Shown here: positions 23,542 through 34,339 of the stretch, piece after piece
How the letters are laid out: every line of letters starts with the position of its first letter
Position numbering within the stretch: the stretch's first letter is position 1
Assembly (NCBI GenBank): GCA_030762895.1
Contig: CM061070.1
Span: 33,507,652 to 33,571,651, forward strand
DNA length: 64,000 nt
Direction: 5' to 3'
Source: Sophora flavescens
Lineage: Eukaryota; Streptophyta; Magnoliopsida; Fabales; Fabaceae
The notes under the pieces: generated by a model
Seen by the model: the letters and a program-made list of their open reading frames with translations, nothing else
Told to the model about the DNA's origin: nothing
The model's database searches: none
Program-made: the position numbers and the translations under genes

Positions 23542-24540
23542 TCGCTAAGGGAGACAAATTTAGCCTCAATCAGTGCCCAAAATAAATCTTAAGATTCGGG
23601 AGATGCAGGAGATTCCTATGCATCAGTTGTAGGAAGTATAATGTATGCCCAAGTCCGTATTCTTCCGGACATAGCATACATTGTTAAGTGTTATGCAGAT
23701 ACTTAAGCAATCTAGGAATAAATCGTTAGAAAGCAGCCAAACAGGTTATGATTTATTCAATAGAGAACAAAGAACTATATGCTCACATAAGGAAAATCAG
23801 ATCAGTTAGAGATCATTAAGTATTCTGATTCTGATTTTGTTGGATGCCAATACAGTTGGAAATCTACATCAGGTTATGTTTATCTATGGTTATAAGGCAT
23901 TCAAATTATGTGATAAGGTTGAGGAATTTTGTCACTGGGTTATGAATTTTAGATTTATTGAAAGACCACTACAGTTATTTTGTGACCATAAGTTAGCAGT
24001 GACATTAAGTTCCTTATTGATGTGGAAAGAGTTCAGAGTGAAAGATGTCTATAAAGCATGTTAGGACAAACTCCATAATTGTGGATCCACTTACTAAGGT
24101 TTACCACCCAAGGTCTTTCACGAGCATATTTCTCGAATGGGTGTTGTATCACTAGACGATACATTTGTTCAGTGGGAGTTTGTATTTGGATGCTTTTCTA
24201 AGAAAGATATGCTTTATGATTATTTTCTACAGAATACAGTTTTTGGTTTGGTTTTCACTCTGAGTATTGATCTCATTAAAGAATAAAGTAGGACCAGTTG
24301 AAAATCGACATGTACAGATCACCTTCATGTGATTTTCATGCTGCACATTTCATGATTAATCTATGTCATTTGGTTGTGTTAATATTAGTGATCATTGATG
24401 GATTTAGTTATGATTGATATAACGAAAGCCGCTTTGGTTCTATATATTGATATAACTAATGGACGGGATAGGGATATGTCCAAGGTTTATAATGGCAAAT
24501 TTGGAGCTCATAAAGTATAACACATTTATAAGCATACATA
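23542..24540 (+). pseudogene. copia reverse transcriptase and RNase H, downstream part
   Basis: The sequence continues the RT cut at 17985: AKGDKFSLNQCPK is typical of copia RT ends, followed in a shifted frame by the Y-A-S-A-V-G-S-type region at about 23600-23670. RNase H remnants lie at 23837-24064. Later sequence to about 24540 is degraded and non-coding. Confidence 0.75.
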
Positions 24541-24544
24541 TGTG

Positions 24545-24557
24545 ACCAGTGGGAGAT
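24545..24557 (+). promoter_or_regulatory. Polypurine tract of the copia element
   Basis: A purine-rich segment (agtgggaga core) directly abuts the 3' LTR at 24558, the expected plus-strand primer. Confidence 0.75.
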
Positions 24558-25086
24558 TGTTAAAAATTTTTGGGTCACACTTGTAATGTTTAAATGTGTT
24601 AGGGCCATTATTTTTAATTAGTCAAATTAAAGTGATCTAATTCAAGTAAGGTATATGGCTAAGGATATAATTGTTATGAAAATTATTGTGTAGATACCAT
24701 AAGGTCTTATTTCTATTTTTATGATGGGCAAAATTAGAGATAAGAAATGTGTGGATAGTCATGACTCTTCATGAAAGAGTTTGAATTCGAAGGGACATCA
24801 CTCTTCATGAAAGGGCATGGACTCATTATAAAAGGTTATGGTCCCCAAGTCATATGCAACCAATTTTCTTTTCTAACACCCATCGTTAGAAAGGAGAGGC
24901 TCTTTATGGTTTAAGAAGAATTGTGCATGTTGACTTGGAAGACCAAGAACCAGTTCATCATATTTTCCATGAATTCGGGTACGCTTCCGCTATTGTTTTT
25001 CATTTTCTATTCTTGATGATTGAACATGACTTATCTTATTTGGATGATGGTTTTCATCTTTAAGATTCTCATAAAATTTTCCAACA
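24558..25086 (+). repeat. 3' LTR of the copia element
   Basis: 529 bp, beginning tgttaaaa and ending ccaaca. The following AATAC (25087-25091) is the target duplication, after which the LINE reading frame resumes. Confidence 0.92.
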
Positions 25087-25091
25087 AATAC

Positions 25092-26365
25092 CGCTGTTGT
25101 CGATCCCAATCTCCGTGTGTGTGATCTGTGGGAAACCGGTAGAAAGTCATGGAACGTTAACTTTGTTGAAGTGGTCATGAGTCCTGAGTTTGCAAATATT
25201 TTTAGTACCCTTTTTCTTGATGCGGTGCATGAGGATAGAATAGTGTGGTGGCCAGACCGTAAAAGTATTTACTCTGTCCAGACTACATATAGGCTTTGTT
25301 TGGATCATTTGTTGGACTTGGATCATCTGAAAGTAGATGGTGACTGGAAGGGGTTGTGGCATCTCAAAGTTCCCTCAAAAGTGAAGAACTTCTTATGTAG
25401 GGCGGCCTGCGACTATCTCCCCACCAAGTCTTAGCTTGATGATCATGGTGTCCAGTGCTCTTCTTTATGCCCTTCGTGTGAATCTAATGTTGAAGATAGC
25501 TGGCATGTCCTTTTTACTTGTGCCAAAAGCAAGGGTGTTTGGAGGAAGGTTAACTTGTGGGGAGTCATTTCCATCAACTTGGAGAGTTCCAATAACTTTA
25601 GTGATCTGTTCTTCCTCGTCTCCACTCAACTCACGACTGCTGAGAAGATTATTTGGGCCATGACGTTATGGAGTATATGGAGGAGCCGCTACTTGAAGAT
25701 CTGGGAAGGTCATGCTGAGGGTGTAAGGGCTATAGTGTTGCATGCCAATAACCTACTAGATGAATGGTCCAAAGCTCGTGATACTGGAGACCTCCCTCGT
25801 CCTGCCCATAGCTCATGAAGTGCAGACGATGGAGTCAAGAGGAACGTTGGAGTAAACCTCCTTTGGGTTTCGTGAAGTGCAACATTGATGCGTCTTTTTT
25901 GTGGATCATAATTAGGTGGGTATTAGTATGTGTATTAGGGATGAGCTTGGTAATTTTTTGGGAGCTAAAACTCGGTGGTTCAAGCATGTTATTGATGTTC
26001 GCATGGAAAAAGTTGTCGGACTCTATTTTTCTATTAATTGGATGAAAGATTTTTCATCCATTTTTCTATTAATTGGATGAAAGATTTTTCATCCGGAGAA
26101 TGTCATCTTTGAGCTAGATTCCAAGATGTTAGTGGATAGTATGCATTCCATGTGTGACGACATCGCTGAGTTTGGTACAATTATTTCCTCTTATAAGGAT
26201 TTACTTTTGTCGTTTTGTCAAAACTCTCATGTTAAGTTTACTTGGAGGCAAGTTAACATGATTGCTCATAACTTAGTTAAGATGGCCATCTTCTATGCTA
26301 GTCCTCATTCTTTCTTTGATATACCAACATATATTGTTTCCTTGATTAATAATGAAATGCAATAG
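25092..26365 (+). pseudogene. LINE C-terminal region: zf-RVT and RNase H (RVT_3)
   Basis: The frame opens with DLWETGRKSWNV and carries WWPDRKSIYSVQTTYR and LWHLKVPSKVKNFLCRAACDYLPT, the zf-RVT region of plant L1 elements. In the next frame come CPSCESNVEDSWHVLFTC and an IWWAM-type helix region. RNase H features include VKCNIDASF (about 25875) and FELDSKMLVDSM (about 26108), ending at about 26365 before the A-rich tail. Stops at about 25433 and after 25815 and a 35-bp tandem duplication break it. Confidence 0.85.
26025..26094 (+). repeat. 35-bp tandem duplication within LINE RNase H
   Basis: Two identical 35-bp copies (26025-26059 and 26060-26094) containing ctattaattggatgaaag. The duplication disrupts the RNase H frame and arose after insertion or in the source copy. 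Confidence 0.9.
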
Positions 26366-26405
26366 ATCTTTTTTGTAAATAAAAAAAAAGTTATTTCTTA
26401 TGTTT

Positions 26406-26655
26406 ATTATGGTTTCAATAAAATTAATGACATTTTTAAATTGGGTAGCACTCGAAAATATTTATAGCTACGAAATAGCTAGGGATTTGGTTAAGAATTA
26501 GCTATGAAATGGTTATAGGTTGCACTATTGTTAGTTTATGCAAATGCTTGATGCTATACGAGTTATTAACTGCGAGGTATTATATGATAGTAGCTGCGAA
26601 ACACTTTTTTTAGCTAATTTATGATTTTTTTTAGTAGCATAACTAATCTTAATAT
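26406..26655. other. Pre-insertion flank between LINE and LTR fragment
   Basis: AT-rich DNA next to the LINE duplication, with repeated short phrases (agctacgaaatagct, agctatgaaat). No gene or terminus recognised. Confidence 0.4.
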
Positions 26656-27875
26656 TGTTAAGACAAAAACCTCTTGAACTATGTTTTAATGTAACAAACT
26701 TTCTGAAGCAAATTTGAGTATTCTGAAAAGAGAATGACTAATGATTGTATGGGAGATGTATAATAGAAGCACATGGAAAGGTTGATTAAATCAGACAGAC
26801 CGTGGAAATGAAGTTTGAATATTCAAAGACTATGAAAAATTCAGAATATCCAAAGCATCAGAAACTTACTTCCTCAACAAGGTGTACAAAGTTGAAAAGT
26901 GAAATCAACTTTATGAGATTATCATAACAAAACATGCTAAACCATCTTTCAACATGAGTGAATCACCATAAGTATGAAGAATCATTCAGAAATCATGCAT
27001 AAGAAGATAAAAGGTTGATCATCAGAAGCTCAACCAGATGCCATCAGAAGCTTATAAAAAAATTCCAGACAAGAATTAATGAACAAACAAGATTCTGAGC
27101 GTTATACAACTAGAAGAGTCCTTGTGCAGCTGTAAGCATAACACTCACATTCTAAGAAGGTGTTATTCAAAAATCAACTCTTGGACCATCAGAAACTTCA
27201 TTAGAAGCTTATCATAAAGATTGATGATTGAAACATTCAAACAAGTTTCTCAAGATCATCGAACCAGAAGAATGATCAACCATGGTTCCCATACAGCTAT
27301 GTGCAAAACATTCATATGAACTGGAGCTGTAACAACAATCATAAAAAACTTACAAACCATCATAAAGGTTATCAGAAAGGAGCATCATAAGACTGAAGAT
27401 CCGAATGATCCATAACATTCTCCCAAAGGCTGCACACACTCAGATGATTTTGATGATGAGGTCAAATGACATTTGGAACTTCTCTTCTTGAAGATTATTT
27501 GAATAACCTTAGGAATCAATGAAAGTTTTTCATTCTGATTGGTTATAAGTTGGCTCCAGTAATTCTAATTGGTTAATCATATGTTTGATATCATGAAAAA
27601 TTATTTTGAAACTTAGAAGAATGTTTAGAGAGTATTTGGAAAGTTTTCAAGTCGCCAATAATTCAAATTTTGTTTTTGGAATGGAAGTAGTCGATTACCA
27701 TATGAAGGAGTCGATTACGTTGTTTATAAAATCAATATTTTCAATTTGGAATCAAGTAATCAATTACCATAAGTAGTAGTTGATTACTTGTTCATCAGAA
27801 ACCCATAAACTCTATTTGAAAAAAAGTAATCGATTATCAAGCTTAGTAATAGACTACTTTTAGATTTACATTGGG
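26656..27875 (+). repeat. Truncated LTR of a SIRE-like copia element, plus orientation
   Basis: It begins tgttaagac with a segment resembling the start of legume SIRE-type LTRs (gttttaatgtaacaaa). It contains phrases such as catcagaagct and, at 27685-27850, six variants of the AATCGATTA palindrome. It stops where minus-strand reverse transcriptase sequence begins at 27876. No matching second LTR exists in the window, so this is a fragment produced by deletion or recombination. Boundaries are approximate. Confidence 0.5.
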
Positions 27876-28640
27876 TTACATGGGAGTTTTCATAGGCTTT
27901 GAGCTATCCATCTTATACTTCTTTAGAATCTCTTTGGTGTATTTTTGTTGATGGTTGTAAATACCATCACTTGTCTGCTTGATTTGTAGTCCAAGAAAGA
28001 ACTTTAATTCTCTCATCATGCTCATCTCAAATTCTGCTTGCATCAACTTAGAAAATTCTTTGCAAAGCTTTTCATTAGTAGCTCCAAAAATAATATCATC
28101 AACATATATTTGAACTACTATGAAGTTACCTTTTGAGCATTTCTTAAACATGGTTGTATCTACTTTTCCTCTTATAAACCCATTATGCATGAGAAAAGAA
28201 CTAAGCCCATGCTCTAGGTGCTTGTTTCAAACCAAATAAAGCCTTTTTTAAGTTTGAAAACATGATCTGTTTTATTGGGATCTTCAAAACCAATGGCTTG
28301 TTTAACATACACTTCTTCTTTCAATTATTCCATTTAGAAAGGCACTTTTTACATCCATTTGAAATAAATTGATTTGGTGTTATGCAACATATGACATAAG
28401 TGCAAAAGTTTTAGTGCAGTTAATACCTTCTTGTTGGTTATAGCCTTGTGCTACTAACCTTGCTTTATTTCCGACAACTTTGCCATCTTCATCAAGATTG
28501 TTTCTGAAAACCCATCTTGTTCCAATAATAGACTTGTCTGTTGGTTTGGAGACAAGTGTCCAACCATCATTCCTTGTGAACTGGTTAGTTCCTCTTGCAT
28601 GACAATAATCCAGCTTTCATCTTCAAGAGCCTCTTCCATA
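27876..28640 (-). pseudogene. SIRE-like reverse transcriptase, truncated
   Basis: The best piece (28190-27876) has YVDDIIFGATNEKLCKEF, with the catalytic YVDD at about 28110, and ends at KPMKTPM. Upstream pieces to 28640 (EEALEDESWIIVMQEEL) cover the start of the domain. Several frame changes lie between 28200 and 28460. Confidence 0.85.
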
Positions 28641-28657
28641 TGCTTTGGTACAATTTT

Positions 28658-30110
28658 TTACATAAAAGCCATATTGCTCGATTCTCTTAAGACTGATATG
28701 GTTCTTACACCTTCAAAGGGATTTCCAATAATGATCAGGTCCTTAGTAAGATGAGCTTTGAATTTCCAATCTCTTCTAAGATCATCATGTTGACTTTGAC
28801 TTGTTTGTTGACTTGTCTGATGACTTGTCTGCTCAACTTGTTTGTCAGACTCTTCAACATGTTTATTTTTAGACACGTCCGGTTGTTACCTGTCTTGTCT
28901 GTTTAGGTCAAGTTTTGCAAGATCCTCTTCTAGATCTGATAGTTCTCTATCAGTCTTTAGACCATCATTGAATTTCACATGAATGGATTCCTCAACAACA
29001 GAGGTTCTAGAGTTATAAACTCTATATTCCTTAGACATTTCAGAATATTCAATGAAGATACCTTTATCCACTTTGGAATCAAACTTTGCAAGTTGATCCT
29101 TAGTGTTCAAAATGAAGCAATCACATCCAAATGCATGGAAGTAAGATATGTTGGGTTTTCTCCTTTCCACAGTTCATAAGGAGTCTTCTTTAGAAAAGGC
29201 CTTATAAGTAATCTGTTATGTACATAACTTGCAGTGTTTACTGCTTCGGCCCAAAAGTACTTAGGGAGATTATTTTCATTGAGCATAGACTTAGTCATCT
29301 CTTGCAAAGATAAGTTCTTTCTCTCAACCACTCCATTTTTCTGTGGAGTTTTAGGTGCAGAGAAATTGTGAGAGGTCCCATTCTCCTCACAGAACAGTCT
29401 GAATTGCTCATTTTCAAATTCTCCCCATGATCACTTCTAAAGGTAAAAATACAGAAACTTTGCTAATTTTTGTACTTTCTTACAAGATACAGAGAAAGCC
29501 TTAAAAGACTCATCCTTGTGGGTTAATAAAAGTACCCATGTAAATCTTGAATAGCCATCAACTATGACAAATCCATATTTCCTTCCAGCCAAGCTAGCAA
29601 CACTAACTGGTCCAAACAGATCCATGTGTAACAACTGAAGAGGTCTAGAGGTTGATACTTGGTTTTTAGATTTGAAACTTGATTTTACTTATTTACCTCT
29701 CTAACATGCATCACACAAAAAATCTTTCTTAAAACTGATATCAGGCAATCCTCTCACTAGGTTATCCTTTTTCAATTTTGAAATCAGTTTCATACTAGCA
29801 TGTCCTAGTTTCTTATGCCACAACCATCTTTCATCCTCTTTTGACATTAGATGGGTTACACTTTGATCTGAAAGTTCGGTCAGCTCAATCTTGTAAAGAT
29901 TTTGTTGCCTACTAGCTGAAAAGAGGGTATTGCCACTCTTTTCTTTGACTATGCATGCATTCTTAGTAAAGGAGACCTCAAATCCACTATCACATAATTG
30001 AGTTATGCTAAGTAAATTGTGTCTTAATCCTTTAATCATAAGAACATTGTTTATTGACGGAATAAGGGGTTTACCACCAATGACACCGATACCAATCACT
30101 TTCCCTTTTT
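28658..30110 (-). pseudogene. SIRE-like pre-integrase and integrase region
   Basis: It contains a GAG-pre-integrase block with WLWHKKLGHASMKLISKL (about 29790-29830) and the CDAC cysteines near 29705. Integrase pieces follow: MDLFGPVSVAS (about 29620), VVDGYSRFTWVLLL, a frame-shifted segment around 29340-29430, and SLQEMTKSMLNENNLPKYFW. The linker region (28658-29170) includes KPNISYFHAFGCDCFI. Frames change at about 29440, 29340, 29110 and 28880. Confidence 0.85.
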
Positions 30111-30342
30111 GATTGCCTCAAAAGGTAATATATCCTCCTTTCTTAAGTTGGAGGTCTTGGAACATAGACCTTTCTCCTGTCATGTTCCGCGAGTAACCAT
30201 TGTTTAGATACTAGCAGAGGTGTTTTCTTTGTCCTATTAAGGACATCTCAGTTCCATATTTCGAATCTGTGTTGGCCATCAGACAGAGGTTTGCTTCTTC
30301 CTCTATCTCTCAATCTTCAGAAGATGTTTACTCTAGATCTTC

Positions 30343-31430
30343 TCATGTGGCCATCATCCCTTTCTTCTTCTTTCTCAAGAACTTCTTTTGAGGGGCCTTC
30401 TTCAGTTGAGGGCATTCAGCTTTGACGTTACCAGGCTTCTTGCACTCATAGCAGACAATTGGACTCTTATCTGTTGATGTGGACTCTTTGTAGTTGTTTT
30501 CTTTGTTAAACTTTCTGAAGGGCCTCTCATTTCTGAACATTTTATTTTTCCAGAGCTTTCGCATCCTTCTGGGCATGAGAAAGAGCTCTTCATAACTTTC
30601 AGAATCCTCATCTTTAGACTTGTATGTGCTACTGGTAGACTCGTATTCCTTCAAATATTTTGGGGCTTTAATTGCTTTCTGAAAAGCCTTTAGAGCAATA
30701 GACTTGACATTTTTGGTTGACACATCATCACTGAGTTCTTGTTCATGAACAGCGAGGGTGCCAAGAAGTTCATCCATAATCAAGGTAGTGAGATCCTTGG
30801 CTTGAGATATAGCAATGACCAGGGGTCTCCATTGCTTTGGAAGACTTTTGAGGATCTTTGCAACCTTATCAGCATTTGTATAGGTTTTTCCAAGAGACTT
30901 CAAACCATTTATGATAGCTTGGAATCTCCCTATCATCTGAGCAACAGATTCACCTTTCTTCATGGTGAACAGATCATACTTTCTGACAAGTATGACAATC
31001 TTTGACTCTTTTACCTTTGTTGTTCCTTCATGTGTTACAGGTAGAGTGTCCCACATCTCTTTTGCAGAGTCACAAGCACATACATTTTCAAACGCTTCTG
31101 GACTGAGATAACAAATTATAGCATATTTGGCTTTGTGGTTCAACTCTCATTTTGTCTTTTCTGCAGTTGTCCACTGAACTTTTGGTTTGTTAGTATCATC
31201 GTCATTCTTTGGAGTGTAGGAACCATCAATGATGACATCCCAAAGATCTGAGTTTGTTGAGAGAATAAACCATTGAAACATTTATTTCCAATAGTTGTAG
31301 TTTTCTCCATTGAAGAATAGAGGTCTAGTCATGGAAGCTCCTTTAGATTGGTGGCTTCCACTTGAGCTTGCTCCGGCAGTAATGTCTATTATTCATGATC
31401 TTTCCTCTACACTTATTAGGTGTTCAACCC
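30343..31430 (-). pseudogene. SIRE-like gag with altered zinc knuckle
   Basis: The N-terminal part (about 31430-31144) reads RPLFFNGENYNYW in gag style but carries a stop near 31147. The open frame 31143-30343 (266 residues) continues with AKEMWDTLPVTHEGTTKVKE and MKKGESVAQMIGRFQ. The zinc knuckle reads CYECKKPGNVKAEC, where the usual histidine is asparagine, so CCHC has become CCNC. The C-terminus is lysine-rich. Confidence 0.88.
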
Positions 31431-31437
31431 AGAGGCT

Positions 31438-31452
31438 GGGCTTTGATATCAA
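31438..31452 (-). promoter_or_regulatory. Primer-binding site of the SIRE-like element
   Basis: The minus strand reads tgatatcaaagccc just inside the LTR, similar to tRNA-Met-type sites with changes. Confidence 0.6.
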
Positions 31453-32501
31453 CTGAAATAGACAGATATAAACACGAGAAGGGGGGTTGAATTGTGTTTA
31501 TCTAACTTTTAGATAAAGTTAAAAACTTTTCGCAAGCATAAGCTCAGAGCCGACAAATGAAAAACAAAATAGTCAGACAAGTGACTTGTCTTAAGGTTTT
31601 CAGCAGAAAGCACACAAGCATGCAAGATAAAAAAAAACGTTATTGATATTCACAAATTTAACCCCTCTAGTTAGTTAACAGTTAAGATAAATAAATAAAC
31701 TAAAGAGATAAGGATAGAGATAGACGCGACTATTTTATCTTGGTTCACCCCTTAACAATTAGGGCTACGTCAAGTCCTTGCCAGCACCAAGTTTTCTTTC
31801 ATTATAATTGATCAGGTTATAGGACAGACAAGTATTCTTTGCACACCTAGCTTGCCCAGGTTCCAAGACAAGTATTCTTTGCACACATATCCTCTTCAGG
31901 CTCACTCAAATTTTGGTTGAAAGAAAGTCTAATAAATACAACTTTGCAAATCTTTCACTAACACTCACCAGAGTGGATTTAATGTGACGGTTTGAAAGAC
32001 TGTGTAATAACTTCAAATGATTGAAGAATAAAGAATGAAATAATGAAGATTTAAATGCGTAGAGTAATGGCTCTTGAGTTAGTGTTGTGTTGTTGTCTTC
32101 ATCTTCAATGTCTTCTCTATTTATAGCCTTCAATCAATTTGAATCCTTAGAGACATTCCTTCAGAATTTTGGCTTTAAGCTGAACTTCATTAAATGCAAT
32201 AGAGTCATTCTTGTTGGTCGTGGCAACCATAACCCAAGAGTGGGGGTGAATTGGATTTATAAAATTTTTGTCCCCTTTTTGTGACCTAGACTAATTTTTG
32301 AGAAATTGTAAAATGATAAAGGAAGTGGAAATCACACAATCAATTTATATTGGTTCAATCACTCCCTTGAGTGACCTACATCCAGTCCCCACAATACATT
32401 TGTGAGTATTTTCCACTAATAATCAATTCAAACTTTACAATACGTAGAGCACTCTCCACTTGGATACCCCACCTTATGCAAGAGCCTCAATACTACTCAC
32501 C

Positions 32502-32722
32502 AAAGGGATACCCCACCCTTTAGACTTAAGGATACTTCACCTTAAGATTTTCTCTCAATAGAAGAAGGATACCTCACCTTCTTCTTCTAAAGGGATACCC
32601 CACCCTTTCACAAAGAGCTCTCTTCACTTGCGATACCTCACCCATGTGCAAGAGTCTCCAAATCTACTCAAGGGATACCTCACTCTTGTTACAAATCAAA
32701 CTAGAGAGATTCCTCACTCTCT
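32502..32722. repeat. Series of hairpins with different stems and a constant 8-nt loop
   Basis: Units: 32502-32521 (stem aaaggg/cccttt), 32525-32546 (cttaagg/ccttaag), 32560-32585 (agaagaagg/ccttcttct), 32589-32608 (aaaggg/cccttt), 32669-32688 (caaggg/ctcttg, one mismatch) and 32703-32722 (agagag/ctctct). All have loops of the form ATACCYCA, ATACTTCA or ATTCCTCA. A further unit around 32634-32652 and one at about 32458-32481 keep the loop with imperfect stems. Read directly from sequence. Confidence 0.9.
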
Positions 32723-32997
32723 TTAACCAACACAAATCAAGCAATAAGTGATTACAAAGAAGAATACCTCAAAAGGTTGAATCAATACAAGTTGAAGCAC
32801 TATGACTCTTGTGTAGGATTGGCTCAAATCTTGATCTCAAGAGTGAAAGAGTGATTGATGAGGTTAGAGTTGTTGTTCAAGTGTTCTTAGAGTGATAACC
32901 TAGGGTTTTCGGAGCTACTGTAGTGTATTTATAGTGAGCGGTGAAAATATTGCCGTTTTGCACAGCTGTCACGCGTTTTCTACACTTTTTGCAACGT

Positions 32998-33145
32998 ATA
33001 ATCGATTACGAGACTTCCTATAATCGATTATGTCCATCGGATAATCGATTATGGCCATCTGATAATCGATTATGAGGCCTCTGTTTTCATTTTTGAGTTT
33101 TTCAGAAACCAGTAATCGATTAGGGACTTCCACATAATCGATTAT
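32998..33145. repeat. Cluster of AATCGATT palindromes
   Basis: Six copies of taatcgatta or close variants lie at spacings of about 20-60 bp. The same palindrome appears in the truncated plus-strand LTR at 27685-27850. Confidence 0.88.
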
Positions 33146-34339
33146 GACAATTCTTTTATTAGAAAAATGATATTTTTCAACCTTAGGAACATTCTTAACT
33201 ATTATGAAAATCATTTTTGACCTTTAGCTCATTTCATAAATTATTAAAATCATTTTTCCAACTCTTTGAAAAACCTTAAACCCATTTTCAATTTTGAAAC
33301 CCAATTTTAGTTATTTCAATTTTTAATAGCCAATCCTACACTTGAATCTTACAAATAATCCTAAGACCAAACTCAACTATATACCCTTGAAGTCCTTCTT
33401 TTGGTCTTGGATAATCTTTCCTTGATCTTGCAATTTTCATTTCTCAATCAATTGCTTTCCTTTTGCTGCTCATCATAAAAATTAATTTCCTGAAAGTACA
33501 TAGCATCCACAATTCTGGGCAGCCACTAATGTTTAGGAATGTTGCTTGTAATCTAACAGAGGGGTTTAGTGCTTTATGCTTTCTGCAGCAGCCAATTCAG
33601 AGTTCTTCAGATTGCTTTTTGTACTTTGTTGTGCATATTTCCCTTTTCGTGTAACTTCCAGATGTACTAGGGAATAAAGTATTTTGGCAGCACTTCTATT
33701 CTGAGTTACAAGGTTACTTTTGAATATTCGACCTTCTATAACATTTATGATAGAGATCTTCAGCATATTTGACTTGAGTAGACAGCTCAAGAAAGTCTTT
33801 AATCTTGAGTGTTCTTCATTGAGTTTTAGCAGACGGGTGAAGATGCTTCATTAGACAGTTTGACTTTTTTTTTCAGAAAGTCAACAACTCCATATAAGCT
33901 TCAGACAGGTGAGACTTCTTCATTAGACGAGTTAGCTTTCTTCATAAGACGAGTGATCTCCATCTTTAACCAAGATTGACTTAGGGCAGACGAGTGATCA
34001 ATAACACTTAAAAATATTAATCTGCATATTAAGTAGACAGGTCAGCAACCAATATGTAGTTCAATTAAATCATTGAACAAAGGTGAGTAAATTTTAGTTT
34101 TAATCCTTGTACTTTTTTTCGTTGGTTTTAATCCCTGTGAATTTAAAACTTTTGATTTTTGTCCCTACTGCCAGTGGCACTCTTTTAAGTGTGGACTTGA
34201 CTAACAGAGCACCAAGTCATCATTACCACATTAGTTCATTATTATTATTTTAAGCCACCAAGTCTGCGACATCATAATATTAATTTTTTTTTAAATGTTA
34301 ACATACATTATTATTATAATATTTTACAATTATATTATT

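Larger units (their letters stand above)
13204..25086 (+). mobile_element. Ty1/copia LTR retrotransposon interrupted by a gag-only LTR element
   Basis: Near-identical direct repeats at 13204-13739 and 24558-25086 are the LTRs. AATAC at 13199-13203 and 25087-25091 is the 5-bp target duplication. A tRNA-Met-type primer site follows the left LTR and a purine-rich tract precedes the right one. Between them, gag, zinc knuckle, integrase, reverse transcriptase and RNase H remnants run in copia order (integrase before RT). The RT is split by the element at 17986-23536. Stops and deletions make it non-functional. Confidence 0.93.
700..26389 (+). mobile_element. 5'-truncated LINE (L1-type non-LTR retrotransposon) carrying three primary insertions
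   Basis: The direct repeat gttatttcttatgttt occurs at 684-699 and again at 26390-26405, right after an A-rich tail (26379-26389). This is the signature of target-primed LINE insertion. Coding remnants read in order on the plus strand: the region before the reverse transcriptase (about 740-1022), reverse transcriptase (1523-1752 and 11867-13203), and a C-terminal zinc-binding plus RNase H region (25092-26365). Three insertions separate them: a hAT-like element at 1031-1486, CACTA at 1753-11863 and copia at 13204-25086. Without them and their duplicated target bases the element is about 3.2 kb, too short for full-length plant L1 and lacking the endonuclease, so it was truncated at insertion. 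Many stops show that it is dead. Confidence 0.9.
32221..33470 (-). repeat. Nested solo-type LTR of a second copia family, minus orientation
   Basis: A second segment with copia-LTR character (agagtgggggtgaattgg near its left border). Its own minus-strand TATA-like ctataaatacac lies at about 32925-32936. It holds the hairpin series (32502-32722) and a cluster of AATCGATT palindromes (32998-33145). No internal region accompanies it, so it is likely a solo or truncated LTR. I could not identify a convincing target duplication, so the ends are approximate. Confidence 0.5.
27876..34079 (-). mobile_element. SIRE/Maximus-like copia element, truncated in RT, 5' LTR split by another LTR
   Basis: Reading leftward: 5' LTR (34079 to 31454, interrupted), a primer site at about 31438-31452, gag, integrase, then RT ending abruptly at 27876. 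The RT end, RNase H and 3' LTR are missing. Gag and polymerase residues match the SIRE/Maximus lineage of plants. Frames are broken in many places. The junction at 27875/27876 with a plus-strand LTR fragment suggests a deletion or unequal recombination. Confidence 0.8.
31454..34079 (-). repeat. 5' LTR of the SIRE-like element, interrupted
   Basis: The outer end at 34079 reads tgttcaatg on the minus strand and the inner end is near 31454. On the minus strand a TATA-like ctataaatagag occurs at about 32115-32126. The LTR is split by foreign LTR sequence at about 32221-33470. Without a 3' partner, borders rest on TG/CA ends and on the neighbouring primer site. Confidence 0.6.

Noticed and set aside
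26656..27875. 3' LTR belonging to the minus-strand SIRE-like element
   Set aside because: If so it should match the right-hand LTR in the same orientation. It does not, and its landmarks read in the plus direction.
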